Source of the DNA: Bacteroidales bacterium
GTDB lineage: Bacteria; Bacteroidota; Bacteroidia; Bacteroidales; VadinHA17
Length of the DNA: 36,460 bases
Reading direction: 5' to 3'
NCBI GenBank assembly: GCA_003141525.1
Contig: PLML01000048.1
Span: forward strand, 1 to 36,460
In this document: positions 16,879-26,500 of the stretch, piece after piece
Numbering within the stretch: position 1 is the stretch's first letter
How the letters are laid out: every line of letters begins with the position of its first letter
Position numbers and translations under genes: made by a program
The notes under the pieces: generated by a model
Seen by the model: the letters and a program-made list of their open reading frames with translations, nothing else
Told to the model about the DNA's origin: nothing
Databases searched by the model: none

Positions 16879-17730
16879 TTAAAGGCTTTTTAGATACGAA
16901 ATATCTTCTTTGAAAAATTCGCTATCATTTTCAACAAAGAAATATTTTACACCTGAAGCTTCAGCTGTCTTGAAAAACTCTTTCCAATCTACAACACCTT
17001 GTCCAATAGGAACTCCTTTTTTTGATGTAGCAGACCAATCAGACAAATGGGCAGAAATAAAACGACCCGGATATTTTCTGAAATAATCAGACGCTTTGTA
17101 GCCTTCGCTGATTACGGCAACCTGGAACTGCATTTTCACCAATTTGGGATCAAACTGCTCCATCAATATATCATAAATAAGTACGCCATCTATTTTTTCA
17201 AACTCCATATTGTGATTATGAAATCCTGCTTGCATGCCAGCTTTGCTAATTTTTTGAGCAATCTCATTTAGTTTATCTGCAGCCTTCCTGTAATCATTCA
17301 ACGTAGCATTTTTCTCCAAAAAGAAACTTTGGAGAATCATGTCTTTCAGCCCTAATTCTTGAGCAAATTCGATTCTATCATCTAACTCATCTTTGAGTTC
17401 GCCATATGTAAAATGACAACTGGGACAAGTCAATCCGGCATCATTGATAATAGTATTTATCTCCTTAGTACTCAATCTGGCAATGGATTTCCATTGGTAT
17501 GACTTTGGAGAACACATTTCGATTTGGGAATATCCCATAGACTGAACTTTTTTTAGTGTCCCGGGGAAGTCAACTTGTAACGCATCTGCCCAAACGTACG
17601 ATTGAAAACCAAACGTACGATAGGGTGTAATCATCTTTCCCCCTGCAAACAGATTAGCAGGTAAATGAGATAATAAAGCAGCAGAGGCAACCCCTGCTGC
17701 ACTTTTTCCAAGAAATTGTCGTCGATCCAT
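16879..17730 (-). CDS. Sugar phosphate isomerase/epimerase-like TIM barrel, Tat-exported
   Basis: A 283-residue protein of the xylose-isomerase-like TIM-barrel superfamily with a short Tat signal (MDRRQFLGKSAAGVASAALL, Arg3-Arg4) at its N-terminus. Typical strand ends are visible: SQIEMCSP, CPSCHFTYGEL, GFHNHNMEF, FISAHLSDWS, GQGVVDW and YFFVENDSE. The strand that often carries a metal-binding Asp reads VKMQFQVAV, so one usual ligand may be absent. Relatives in Bacteroides 3-keto-glycoside clusters sit beside MocA and DUF1080 genes. Here it stands ~3 kb away from that pair, across DUF6259 and a dead transposase, but in the same locus. Its leader is shared with the first GH28 gene. Role in breaking down an oxidised sugar is inference. 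Confidence 0.82.
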   Translation of the reverse strand: MDRRQFLGKSAAGVASAALLSHLPANLFAGGKMITPYRTFGFQSYVWADALQVDFPGTLKKVQSMGYSQIEMCSPKSYQWKSIARLSTKEINTIINDAGLTCPSCHFTYGELKDELDDRIEFAQELGLKDMILQSFFLEKNATLNDYRKAADKLNEIAQKISKAGMQAGFHNHNMEFEKIDGVLIYDILMEQFDPKLVKMQFQVAVISEGYKASDYFRKYPGRFISAHLSDWSATSKKGVPIGQGVVDWKEFFKTAEASGVKYFFVENDSEFFKEDISYLKSL

Positions 17731-17757
17731 TATTATTGTTTTTTAAGAGTTAATATA

Positions 17758-17806
17758 AGGGCACCTCTGAATACTATTTTTTTTGTGCCGTTGTTTGAAA
17801 CAAATA
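17758..17806 (-). promoter_or_regulatory. Second copy of the conserved leader/operator element
   Basis: Read on the minus strand, this block repeats the first ~50 bases of the window: the palindrome TTGTTTcAAACAA (17803-17791), ACGGCAC, a run of A, GTATT, and GGTGCCC. The start of the block is 76 bases before the ATG of the isomerase-like gene, the same distance as in front of the first GH28. The wider gap 17731-18203 also holds a nine-C tract at 17838-17846 and the susC promoter; the rest shows no clear gene. Confidence 0.6.
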
Positions 17807-18108
17807 TATTGTTTGGCATTCGAAAAACCTAATTTTACCCCCCCCCTAATTTTTTTTAATTAAATATCATGCACTTATAAAATTATGTCTTTCACGTCTG
17901 GATATATCTATCCCATAGCAACCACTATTTTTAATTGAGTACAGCGACAGATATTATACGTTAAGTTCATCATTATGAACGAAGGGAGAATGGAAGATGC
18001 AAGTTTTACCATAGCTCCACGTCAGCGTAATACAACATTTAGATAGAATGTAATGATGTTTTGAATTGATAACTTTTTGCTGATTTAACATAAAAAATAA
18101 TTTTTTTT

Positions 18109-18140
18109 TTTGTTGTTGTAATAATTTTATTATAATATTG
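18109..18140 (+). promoter_or_regulatory. Candidate promoter of the susC-susD operon
   Basis: TTTG (18109-18112) and TAATATTG (18133-18140) are 20 bases apart, fitting the Bacteroidota -33/-7 pattern TTTG-N19-21-TAnnTTTG with one mismatch in the -7 box. The predicted leader to the susC ATG at 18261 is about 115 bases. A T-run of about a dozen bases overlaps the -33 side. Confidence 0.5.
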
Positions 18141-18260
18141 CGTATGTTTAACGTGATTTTAATGACTTTTTAACCTGATTTTAATTTTTGATCATCATTA
18201 CCTATGTTAAAACAAGTGAATGCTTGCTCTATAAAAATGAACCCTTATTATCTAACTAAC

Positions 18261-21200
18261 ATGTTTAAAAAACGAATGACTATGCAAATTACTACGAATG
18301 TACGGCACATTACGCTGTTTTTTCTGAGCTTGGTGTTTTCTTCGAGCATTATTTTTGCTCAGGAAAAAACCATTACCGGGAAGGTTTCCTCTATAGGTGA
18401 GGGACCTCTACCTGGTGTAAACGTTACTGTCCAGGGGACGACGATCGGAGCGATCACCGACCTGAATGGTGCCTATTCTCTTAAAGTGCCTGCTCCAACA
18501 TCGGTACTTTTATTTTCATCAATCGGGTATCAGACCAAACAGGTGGTTGTTGGAACCCAGACAGTAATTGATATGGTTATGCTTTCTGATGTAAAGGCAC
18601 TCCAGGAAGTGGTGGTAACCGGATACACATCTCAAAGGAGAAAAGACCTTACCGGTTCTGTCGGTGTTGTAGAACCTGCTCAACTTACCGCAGTACCGAC
18701 AGGTAACGTGAGTAACTCTTTACAGGGACAAACATCTGGTGTTACGGTTTTAGGCGACGGACGTCCGGGTGTCACATCAAAGGTAAGGATCAGGGGATTT
18801 AGTTCTTTTGAGAACAACGATCCTCTGTATATTGTTGATGGAGTTCCCACTCAGGACATCTCTTCTTTAAATCCGAATGACATTCAATCACTTAGTGTAC
18901 TTAAGGATGCTGGTGCGGCTTCCATTTACGGATCCAGGGCATCAAACGGTGTCATCATGGTAACTACAAAAAGAGGGAGCAATGGAGTAAAAGTAACATA
19001 CGGCATGTATGTTGGTACACAACTACCGGGTAATGGCCCGACAAACGTCTTAAATACACAGGAGGAGGCAAACCTGCAATGGCTTGTTTACAAAAATGAC
19101 GGAACAACTACTAATGATCCGCTCTATGGGCCTTCTACCAATGCAACACCCACATTACCATATTGGGCTGGAAATACAAACTGGTATAAAGCAATAACCC
19201 GGAATGCCATGGTTCAAAATCATGATATCACTCTTTCAGGGGGTACTGATAAAGCAAAATACTTTGTTGGATTGGGTGCCCTCATGCAGGATGGAATTGT
19301 GATCTATAATGATGCTAAAAAATACTCAGCACGATTCAATTCCGAATTCACTTTCTTAAATGACCATGTGAAAATGGGGGAGAACGTTACTATGGCTTAT
19401 CGTACAACACATGGTGTTTCAAACCAAGATGAAAGTGGTCCGATGACCTTGATTTACTCGCTTCCAAGTATTATTCCTGTCAAAATGACTGTTGCGGTTC
19501 CAGACGGATTATCTGGTCCATTTGCGGTCGGCGATTGGGGTGGAACAGGAATTGCCTCAAGATTGGGTGCTGTTAAAAACATTGTCGCAACTCAATGGAG
19601 GGGAAAGGACAACCTTAACTGGAATATGAGTCTAATAGGTAGTGCATTTTTAGATGTAAAAATTATACAGGGGTTGAACTTCAGATCCACTCTTGGAGGT
19701 ACCTTCAATGATGCATATTATAATTACTTCGGATATGTGACGCATGAGGCCGCGGAAAATGTTGCCGTCAATAATTACACTGAAGGTGCAAGCTACGGTA
19801 ATGACTGGGTATCGACGAACACTCTTACTTTAGATAAAACATTCGGTCAGCATAAGATCCTTGCTGTTGCAGGGTATGAAGGAATCAAATATGGTATAGG
19901 ACGTAGCATGGAGGGCCGTCGTGCAGATTATTTCTCTGAGGATCCCAATTTTTGGACATTAACTAATGGTGCCAGCACTCTTTATGCGAACTCCAATCTA
20001 AATACTCCGACTACATTGGTCTCCCAGTTTTTAAGAGCTGATTATTCACTGATGGACAAGTATCTGTTAAGCGCCACAGTAAGACGTGATGGTTCCTCCA
20101 GGTTTGGTGCTGCCAACCGTTATGGTATTTTCCCATCATTTTCCGCAGGATGGCGCGTTAGTGACGAACCATTTTTCAAGAGTGTTAGTTTTATCAATGA
20201 CTTGAAAATCAGGGGTTCATGGGGAGAAATGGGCAACCAACTTGCCGTTTCTCCAGAGAACGCGTTCTTTGCCTATGGAGGGTCACCTTCTGCCTCTTTT
20301 TATGACATAAACGGGACATTTAATTCATCAGTTCAGGGTTTCCACGCTACTCGTATTGGGAATCCAGATGCCAAGTGGGAAACCAACATTACTACCAACA
20401 TAGGTTTTGAATCCTCTGTTCTGAACAATAAAGTAGGGATCAAGTTTGACTGGTACCAAAAGAAAACAAAGGATCTGTTGTACAATCCTGAATTACCTGC
20501 AACTTCAGGAGATGCAACTCCTCCGTATATAAATATCGCGGCAATGACCAATAAAGGATTAGACATGGAATTTACCTACAAAGATAAATTTGGTGAGCTT
20601 GGATTTAACGGAGGTGTATCTCTAACTACATATAAAAATAATATAGATAAAATTGCTGAGGGTGTAACATTCTTTGATCCTGGTAATGCAGTGAATACTG
20701 CAAACAGGATCGACGGTGTTCCATCGAGGGATATGGTAGGACATCCGATGTCTGCATTTTTTGGATATAAGGTAGACCGCCTGTTCCAGGAGGCCGATTT
20801 CCACACAGAAGTTGTTAATGGTGTTTCTACCCTTGTGGAAAATTCTGATTTACCCACACAGGACGGGGCCGCACCTGGATTTTTCAAGTTCAAGGACACC
20901 GATGGTGACGGTATAATTACTCCTGCAGACAGAACATTTATTGGCAATCCTAACCCGAAATTCACTTATGGAGTTAACCTGGGATTCACCTATAAGAATT
21001 TTGATCTGACTGCCTTCTTTTATGGGTCGCAGGGAAATGACATCTTTAACTGGAACAAATGGCAGCTTGATTTCGCTCAAGGATTTGGACAGAAGGGTAA
21101 AGATCTGTTGTACAATAGTTGGACACCAACAAATACAGGCGCAACTGTACCAAAAGCTTCGAGCATTGCAAATTTCTCAACTAACACTGAAATAAGTAAC

Positions 21201-21452
21201 TTTCTTCTTGAGAACGGGTCATTTCTAAAGTTGAAAACTTTGCAGCTTGGTTATACGATTCCCTCAAACCTATTGAGTAAGATTAGTATTCAATCACTCA
21301 GGGTTTATGTTCAGGTGGTGAATCTTTTCACCATTACCAAATACTCCGGCATGGATCCCGAGATTAGTGGTTCGGACATATCTTTTGGTATTGATGCAGG
21401 AAACTATCCGCTTGTTAAGCAACTCCTGTTCGGAATCAATGTGAGTTTTTAA
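18261..21452 (+). CDS. susC: SusC/RagA-family TonB-dependent outer membrane transporter
   Basis: The outer-membrane channel that imports oligosaccharides in partnership with SusD, powered by TonB. The ATG at 18261 gives a clean signal peptide (MFKKRMTMQITTNVRH... to IIFAQ); an upstream ATG at 18204 would add 19 residues. After the signal comes a carboxypeptidase-D-like beta-sandwich (ITGKVSS ... GVNVTVQGTT), then the TonB-box-like region LQEVVVTGYTSQRR. The plug domain follows, with the SusC-typical VDGVP and GAASIYGSRASNGVIMVTTK. The rest is a 22-strand-type barrel ending LLFGINVSF with a terminal aromatic residue. There is no STN domain, so no built-in anti-sigma signalling. Full length for the family. 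SusD follows after 19 bases. Confidence 0.96.
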   Translation: MFKKRMTMQITTNVRHITLFFLSLVFSSSIIFAQEKTITGKVSSIGEGPLPGVNVTVQGTTIGAITDLNGAYSLKVPAPTSVLLFSSIGYQTKQVVVGTQTVIDMVMLSDVKALQEVVVTGYTSQRRKDLTGSVGVVEPAQLTAVPTGNVSNSLQGQTSGVTVLGDGRPGVTSKVRIRGFSSFENNDPLYIVDGVPTQDISSLNPNDIQSLSVLKDAGAASIYGSRASNGVIMVTTKRGSNGVKVTYGMYVGTQLPGNGPTNVLNTQEEANLQWLVYKNDGTTTNDPLYGPSTNATPTLPYWAGNTNWYKAITRNAMVQNHDITLSGGTDKAKYFVGLGALMQDGIVIYNDAKKYSARFNSEFTFLNDHVKMGENVTMAYRTTHGVSNQDESGPMTLIYSLPSIIPVKMTVAVPDGLSGPFAVGDWGGTGIASRLGAVKNIVATQWRGKDNLNWNMSLIGSAFLDVKIIQGLNFRSTLGGTFNDAYYNYFGYVTHEAAENVAVNNYTEGASYGNDWVSTNTLTLDKTFGQHKILAVAGYEGIKYGIGRSMEGRRADYFSEDPNFWTLTNGASTLYANSNLNTPTTLVSQFLRADYSLMDKYLLSATVRRDGSSRFGAANRYGIFPSFSAGWRVSDEPFFKSVSFINDLKIRGSWGEMGNQLAVSPENAFFAYGGSPSASFYDINGTFNSSVQGFHATRIGNPDAKWETNITTNIGFESSVLNNKVGIKFDWYQKKTKDLLYNPELPATSGDATPPYINIAAMTNKGLDMEFTYKDKFGELGFNGGVSLTTYKNNIDKIAEGVTFFDPGNAVNTANRIDGVPSRDMVGHPMSAFFGYKVDRLFQEADFHTEVVNGVSTLVENSDLPTQDGAAPGFFKFKDTDGDGIITPADRTFIGNPNPKFTYGVNLGFTYKNFDLTAFFYGSQGNDIFNWNKWQLDFAQGFGQKGKDLLYNSWTPTNTGATVPKASSIANFSTNTEISNFLLENGSFLKLKTLQLGYTIPSNLLSKISIQSLRVYVQVVNLFTITKYSGMDPEISGSDISFGIDAGNYPLVKQLLFGINVSF

Positions 21453-21471
21453 TTAAAAATAATTTCATATT

Positions 21472-23202
21472 ATGAAAAAGAAGTATATTATAATAATATT
21501 AATCCTTGCTGCGATCGGAACATGGAGTTCATGCAAGAATTCATTTCTCGATGTTAAGCCGGCAGGGAGCTTGGACGAAAGTGTGTTATCTAACGCCAAA
21601 GGTTGTGATGCCTTGTTAATCGGTTGCTATTCGTTGCTTGACGGATGGTCGATCTCTAATACAACATGGGGGCCACAAACTTCCAACTGGGTATATGGTG
21701 ATATCAGGGGTTTAGAAACGATCAAAGGATCAACTGAAATTGACCAACCTGATATCAACGGCATTGAGACATTTAGTGAAACGGCCACAAACGGTTTTCT
21801 GAATGAAAAGTGGAGATTGTGTTATGAGGGTGTTTCCAGATGTAACAACCTGATTAATATAGTCAATTCAGCGTTGAAAGGGGGACATATTGATCAGGAT
21901 CAGGCTGATACGTATTTAGAGCAAGCCAGAGCGCTTCGCGGGTGGTATCATTTCGAAGCCTGGAGAATGTGGCAAAAAATACCTTATCTGGATGAAAAAA
22001 CTAATACAGCAACCGTTGGTAACGATGTTGATCCCGGACCTATGATCATTGCTGATTTTCAAGAAGGTGTTAAATTGCCACTCAATATGGGTGCTGTTGG
22101 TAAATTCAATAAAACAGTATGCCAGGTTTTCCTTGGAAAAGCAATGATGCAGATGAATCATGACTATGCAGGTGCATTGCCAATTCTTCAGGAAGCCTCC
22201 TCCACAGGAACAAAACCTAATGGTACTGCTATTGGGCTTGCTCCAACCTACGGTGAGATCTTTGATATTGTCAATCGCAACGGTATCGAAGCTATATACA
22301 CAGTTCAGTATTCTGTAAATGATGGGTCCGGAGGGGCTAATGCCGGATATGGCGAGGTATTGAATTTTCCTTATATCAATGGAGGTTGCTGCGGATTCGC
22401 CAATCCGACCCAGGAATTTGTTAATTCATTCAGAACATCAGGTGGATTACCATTACTTGACAATTCTTATAATAATAATCCGGTTAAAAATGATTATGGT
22501 TTAGATAAGGCACCATTAGGTCAACCAGATCCTTTTGTAACTGATAAGGGACCGCTTGATCCAAGATTAGACTGGTCAGTTGGCAGAAGGGGAATTCCTT
22601 ACTGGGACTGGGGGATTCATACCGGTGCTGACTGGATTCGTGACCAGACCGCTGATGGCCCATATAGTCCTAAAAAACAAGTTTTTAAAAAATCTCAACA
22701 AGGTCAGTATACAGATGTTGGGAACTGGACAACAGGATTTACCGCAAACGGATATCGTATGATTCGTTATGCAGATCTTCTTCTGCTGATTGCAGAATGT
22801 CAGATTGAAACAGGTGATCTTGTCAATGCTCAAATTAATATTAACAAGATACGCGCAAGGGCCGCAAATTCAGACGGATGGGTAAAGATGCCTGATGGTA
22901 CAAATGCAGCTAACTATCAGATATCTCAATATACTACTCCATTTGCAGGTAAAGCAAATGCGGAAACGGCACTTTATATGGAAAGAAAACTGGAGCTCGG
23001 CCAGGAAGGTCATAGATGGTTTGACCTGAACAGGTGGGGAATTACCGTTACTGAACTGAACAGGGCTCTTAATTATGAAAGAACAATGCCTTGGGGTAGT
23101 GTTGTATATGGCAGTAGCACTGTTGGTCCTGAAGATGTAACCTATCCTATACCACAACGTCAGCTTGACTTAAGTAATGGAAAACTGACTCAGAACAGAT
23201 AA
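21472..23202 (+). CDS. susD: SusD/RagB-family glycan-binding lipoprotein
   Basis: The surface lipoprotein that lids the SusC barrel and binds glycan. Signal and lipobox end at Cys21 (GTWSSCKNSFLDV). The SusD_N region has FLDVKPAGSL and the TPR-like helical stretch including ARALRGWYHFEAWRMW. The C-terminal SusD/RagB domain contains YRMIRYADLLLLIAE, INKIRARA and ERKLELGQEGHRWFDLNRWG, all diagnostic. At 576 residues the length is typical. It is co-transcribed with susC and followed by a strong hairpin terminator at 23226. Ligand cannot be deduced from the sequence; the neighbouring pectinases suggest a pectic oligosaccharide. Confidence 0.96.
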   Translation: MKKKYIIIILILAAIGTWSSCKNSFLDVKPAGSLDESVLSNAKGCDALLIGCYSLLDGWSISNTTWGPQTSNWVYGDIRGLETIKGSTEIDQPDINGIETFSETATNGFLNEKWRLCYEGVSRCNNLINIVNSALKGGHIDQDQADTYLEQARALRGWYHFEAWRMWQKIPYLDEKTNTATVGNDVDPGPMIIADFQEGVKLPLNMGAVGKFNKTVCQVFLGKAMMQMNHDYAGALPILQEASSTGTKPNGTAIGLAPTYGEIFDIVNRNGIEAIYTVQYSVNDGSGGANAGYGEVLNFPYINGGCCGFANPTQEFVNSFRTSGGLPLLDNSYNNNPVKNDYGLDKAPLGQPDPFVTDKGPLDPRLDWSVGRRGIPYWDWGIHTGADWIRDQTADGPYSPKKQVFKKSQQGQYTDVGNWTTGFTANGYRMIRYADLLLLIAECQIETGDLVNAQININKIRARAANSDGWVKMPDGTNAANYQISQYTTPFAGKANAETALYMERKLELGQEGHRWFDLNRWGITVTELNRALNYERTMPWGSVVYGSSTVGPEDVTYPIPQRQLDLSNGKLTQNR

Positions 23203-23225
23203 TATTTTATCATTAGCTTAATTCT

Positions 23226-23262
23226 AAAGTGGACTACATATATTTTGTAGTCCACTTTTTTT
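23226..23262 (+). terminator. Rho-independent terminator after susD
   Basis: A perfect 12-bp stem, AAAGTGGACTAC (23226-23237) with GTAGTCCACTTT (23247-23258), a 9-base loop and a run of T. It ends the susC-susD transcript 24 bases after the susD stop and implies that the downstream large lipoprotein needs its own promoter or read-through. Confidence 0.9.
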
Positions 23263-23322
23263 ATACATTTACAGGGTTGATGAATGTTATTGATGAACTA
23301 ATATATCATCCCCTTTTCTTAG

Positions 23323-23430
23323 TTTTACCTCTCCCCAACCCCTCCCCCGGGAGGGAGGGGCTAATACATTATATGTTATTTAGTTACCCCTTTCTCTCTT
23401 GGGAGAAGGGGTCAGGGGGAAGAGGTAAAA
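23323..23430. repeat. Nested palindromic intergenic repeat
   Basis: The outer arms TTTTACCTCTCCCC (23323 onward) and its near-perfect complement ending GAGGTAAAA (23430) enclose two GC-rich hairpins: CCCCTCCC/GGGAGGGGAGGGG-like near 23340-23361 and CCCCTTTCTC/GAGAAGGGG near 23388-23411. The GC-rich block stands out in an AT-rich gap. It has the form of the REP-like or MITE-like palindromes found between genes in many Bacteroidota genomes. No coding potential. Confidence 0.65.
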
Positions 23431-23506
23431 TGATAAGCAGATGGATTTGAATAAGGATGGAATTAATGAGTAGTTTGTTCGAATTTAACCCGTTATAATA
23501 TACAGC

Positions 23507-26500
23507 ATGAGAAAATTTATATTGATTTTTTGCAGCGTCTTTTTATTAATCTCTTGTTCCCAATCACCCAAGTTCCAGTTATTAAGTTCAAAGCAAACAG
23601 GCATCGATTTTAATAACAAAATAGTTGAGACCGACAGTTTGAACCTCATGAAGTATGAATACATATACAATGGCGCCGGTGTGGGCATTGCGGATTTGAA
23701 CAATGATGGTTTAGAGGACATTATTTTTGCCGGCAACCAGGTTTCACCACGGGTTTATCTGAATCTGGGTAATTTTAAATTTAAGGATATCACAGCGAAT
23801 TTTGCAGGACTTACAAATGATCAGTGGTACAGCGGCGTTACAATCGTGGATATCAACAGCGACGGATGGCCGGATGTTTATCTCACCTCAACGGCCAATA
23901 AAGATCCTCAAAAGCGTAAAAACAGGTTATGGATAAACAACGGAACCAAAAATGGAATGGATCCTACCTTCACGGAGATGGCTGAAAAGTATGGAATTGC
24001 CGATACCGGTTGGTCCGTCAATGCAGCATTTTTTGATTACGATCTGGATGGATACCTTGACCTTTACGTTTTGAATAATACTGTTAGTTCAAGGATGAAC
24101 AGCAAGTACCGTGCGAAAATAAATGATGGAAGCGCTGCAAATAATGACAGGCTTTACCATAATAACGGAGACGGCACTTTCACTGATGTTACCATAAAGG
24201 CTGGAATAGTATATGAGGGATTTGGGCTGGGCCTGGCTATAGGTGATGTGAACAAGGACGGTTACCCGGATATCTACGTTTCAGATGATTTTAATTCCAA
24301 CGACTTGTTATATATAAATCAGGGAGACGGCACCTTCCGTAATGAAATCAGGAAGTACATGTCATACCAGTCACGATCTTCAATGGGCAATGATATGGCT
24401 GATGTTAATAATGACGGAAATCCTGACATGTTCACTCTCGATATGTTGCCCGAAGCATATTACAAAAGAAGGCAGACTGTTAATGGTTTCAGCTATATAT
24501 ATTATGTATTGGAGGACCAGTATGGTTATGAGCACCAGTATGTAAGGAACATGCTGCATATGCATAATGGATTTTTGAACGGTGAAATGCTTCCATACAG
24601 CGAGGAAGGTCAAATGGCAGGCATCTATCAGACCGACTGGAGCTGGTCGCCATTATTTGCCGATTATGACAACGACGGGAATAAAGATCTGATTATTACA
24701 AACGGTTATCCCAGAGATGAAACAGACAAAGACTGGACAAAGTTTAAAGTGAAAGCCCAGGGAAATTACGCTTCCGATGATATGCTCATAAGCATGGCCC
24801 CGGCAGTAAAAATCCCAAATAATGCATTTAAAAACAAGGGGGATGGCAGTTTTGTAAAAAGAAAAGACTGGCTGCCACAAGTTCCTTCATATTCCTATGG
24901 AGCTGCTTTTGTCGATCTTGATAATGATGGCGATCTTGATTATGTGGTAAATAATCTGGATGACGAAGCTTTTATACTCAGAAATACTACAGTTGAAAAA
25001 TCTAAAAAACAGGCTAATTATTTAAGGATTAAGTTGATAGGAAAGACAGGCAATACAATGGCTATTGGTGCAAAGATTGAATTGTGGGACAAGGGAAAAT
25101 ACCAGTTTACTGAGAACTTTCTGACAAGAGGATATGCATCTTCGGTGGATCCGATCGTTCATTTTGGACTTGGGAAGGACGTTTCAATAGATTCGGTAAA
25201 GGTTACCTGGCCGGCAACCCGCTATACTTCAACTCTGAAAAATGTTGCAGCCAATCAGACTCTTGAAATAAATGAAATAAATTCCATTCCTTCAAAGGCT
25301 GTGGTCAAAGTTTTGAAGAAAAATGACCTGATGTTTAATAAGCGCGAAAATGTTATAAATTATATACACGAACAAACAGATTTTGTCGATTTCGGACTCC
25401 CGCAGAAAATAATACCGCATAAATTTTCACAGGTCGGACCGCGCATGGCCAAAGGGGATATTGATGGTGACGGCCGTGAAGACCTTATCATTGGTTCTAC
25501 AAATATATTGCCAACAACGGTATTTTTAAGGAGGGGGAACAGATTTGAAGAAGCCAAATTTGAAGGATTGACAACACAAAAGGAATTTTCCGAATCAGAT
25601 CTTGCAATAGTGGATATTGATAATGATGGTAATAATGATGTTGTAGCAGTCGCAGGCGGATATGAAAACAAAGAGGAAAGTGAATACAAACACTACCTGT
25701 ACGAGAATCGTAATGGTACTTTCATAAGAACAGAACTTCCTATTCCACCTTTTCCTGCTTCAGTTGTGCGGGCATGCGACTTTAATCATGATGGTTATGT
25801 GGATTTGTTTGTTGGTTCACGGGTAAAAAAAGGAATGTTCCCATATGCTAACCATTCATGGCTCATTATCAATGATAAAGGCAAACTGACCGTTAATGCT
25901 GCTTCACGTTTAGACCTTGGAATGGTTACCGATGCAATCTGGACTGATTATGATAAAGATGGTTGGGAAGATTTACTTGTTGCAAGAGAATATAATTCTC
26001 TGGTGCTTCTTAAGAATATGAATGGGAAAGAACTTGTTCCTCAGAACATACCTGAACTGGAAACTCATCAAGGGATCTGGTCCTCTCTCGCTGTGGGGGA
26101 TTTTAATAAAGATGGTTACGATGACTATATCGCAGGTAATCTGGGTGATAATAACAGGTTTGACATAAGCGATATGTATCCCCTTCAAATTTATGCAGTT
26201 GATCTGGACAGGGACGGCATCATAGATCCGCTGATGACTGCTTATTGGCCCGACAGATACGGCAAAATGACTGAGTACCCGGTCAATTATCTGGATGAAC
26301 TCCAGGGCCAGTCAAATTTTTTTAAAATTAAGTTTAAGGATTATGTCACTTTTAGCTATGCCAGCATCGGAGATATGTTAGACGAAAATATATTGAAAAG
26401 AGTGGAGTTTAAACTTTTAGTAAATACTACTTCAAGTTACATCTTATGGAATGATAAAGGTAAATTCAGATGGGAGAAGCTGCCAAAAGCATTGCAGGTT

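Noticed and set aside
17838-17846. Nine-C tract between divergent genes, possible phase-variation switch
   Set aside because: It lies upstream of the shared leader of the minus-strand gene and ~260 bases before the susC promoter candidate, so a length change would not obviously alter either; a single genome cannot show variation.
17975-18046. Short plus-strand open frame (MNEGRMEDASFTIAPRQRNT...)
   Set aside because: Only 23 codons with no start-site support or family; could be a relic but not supportable.
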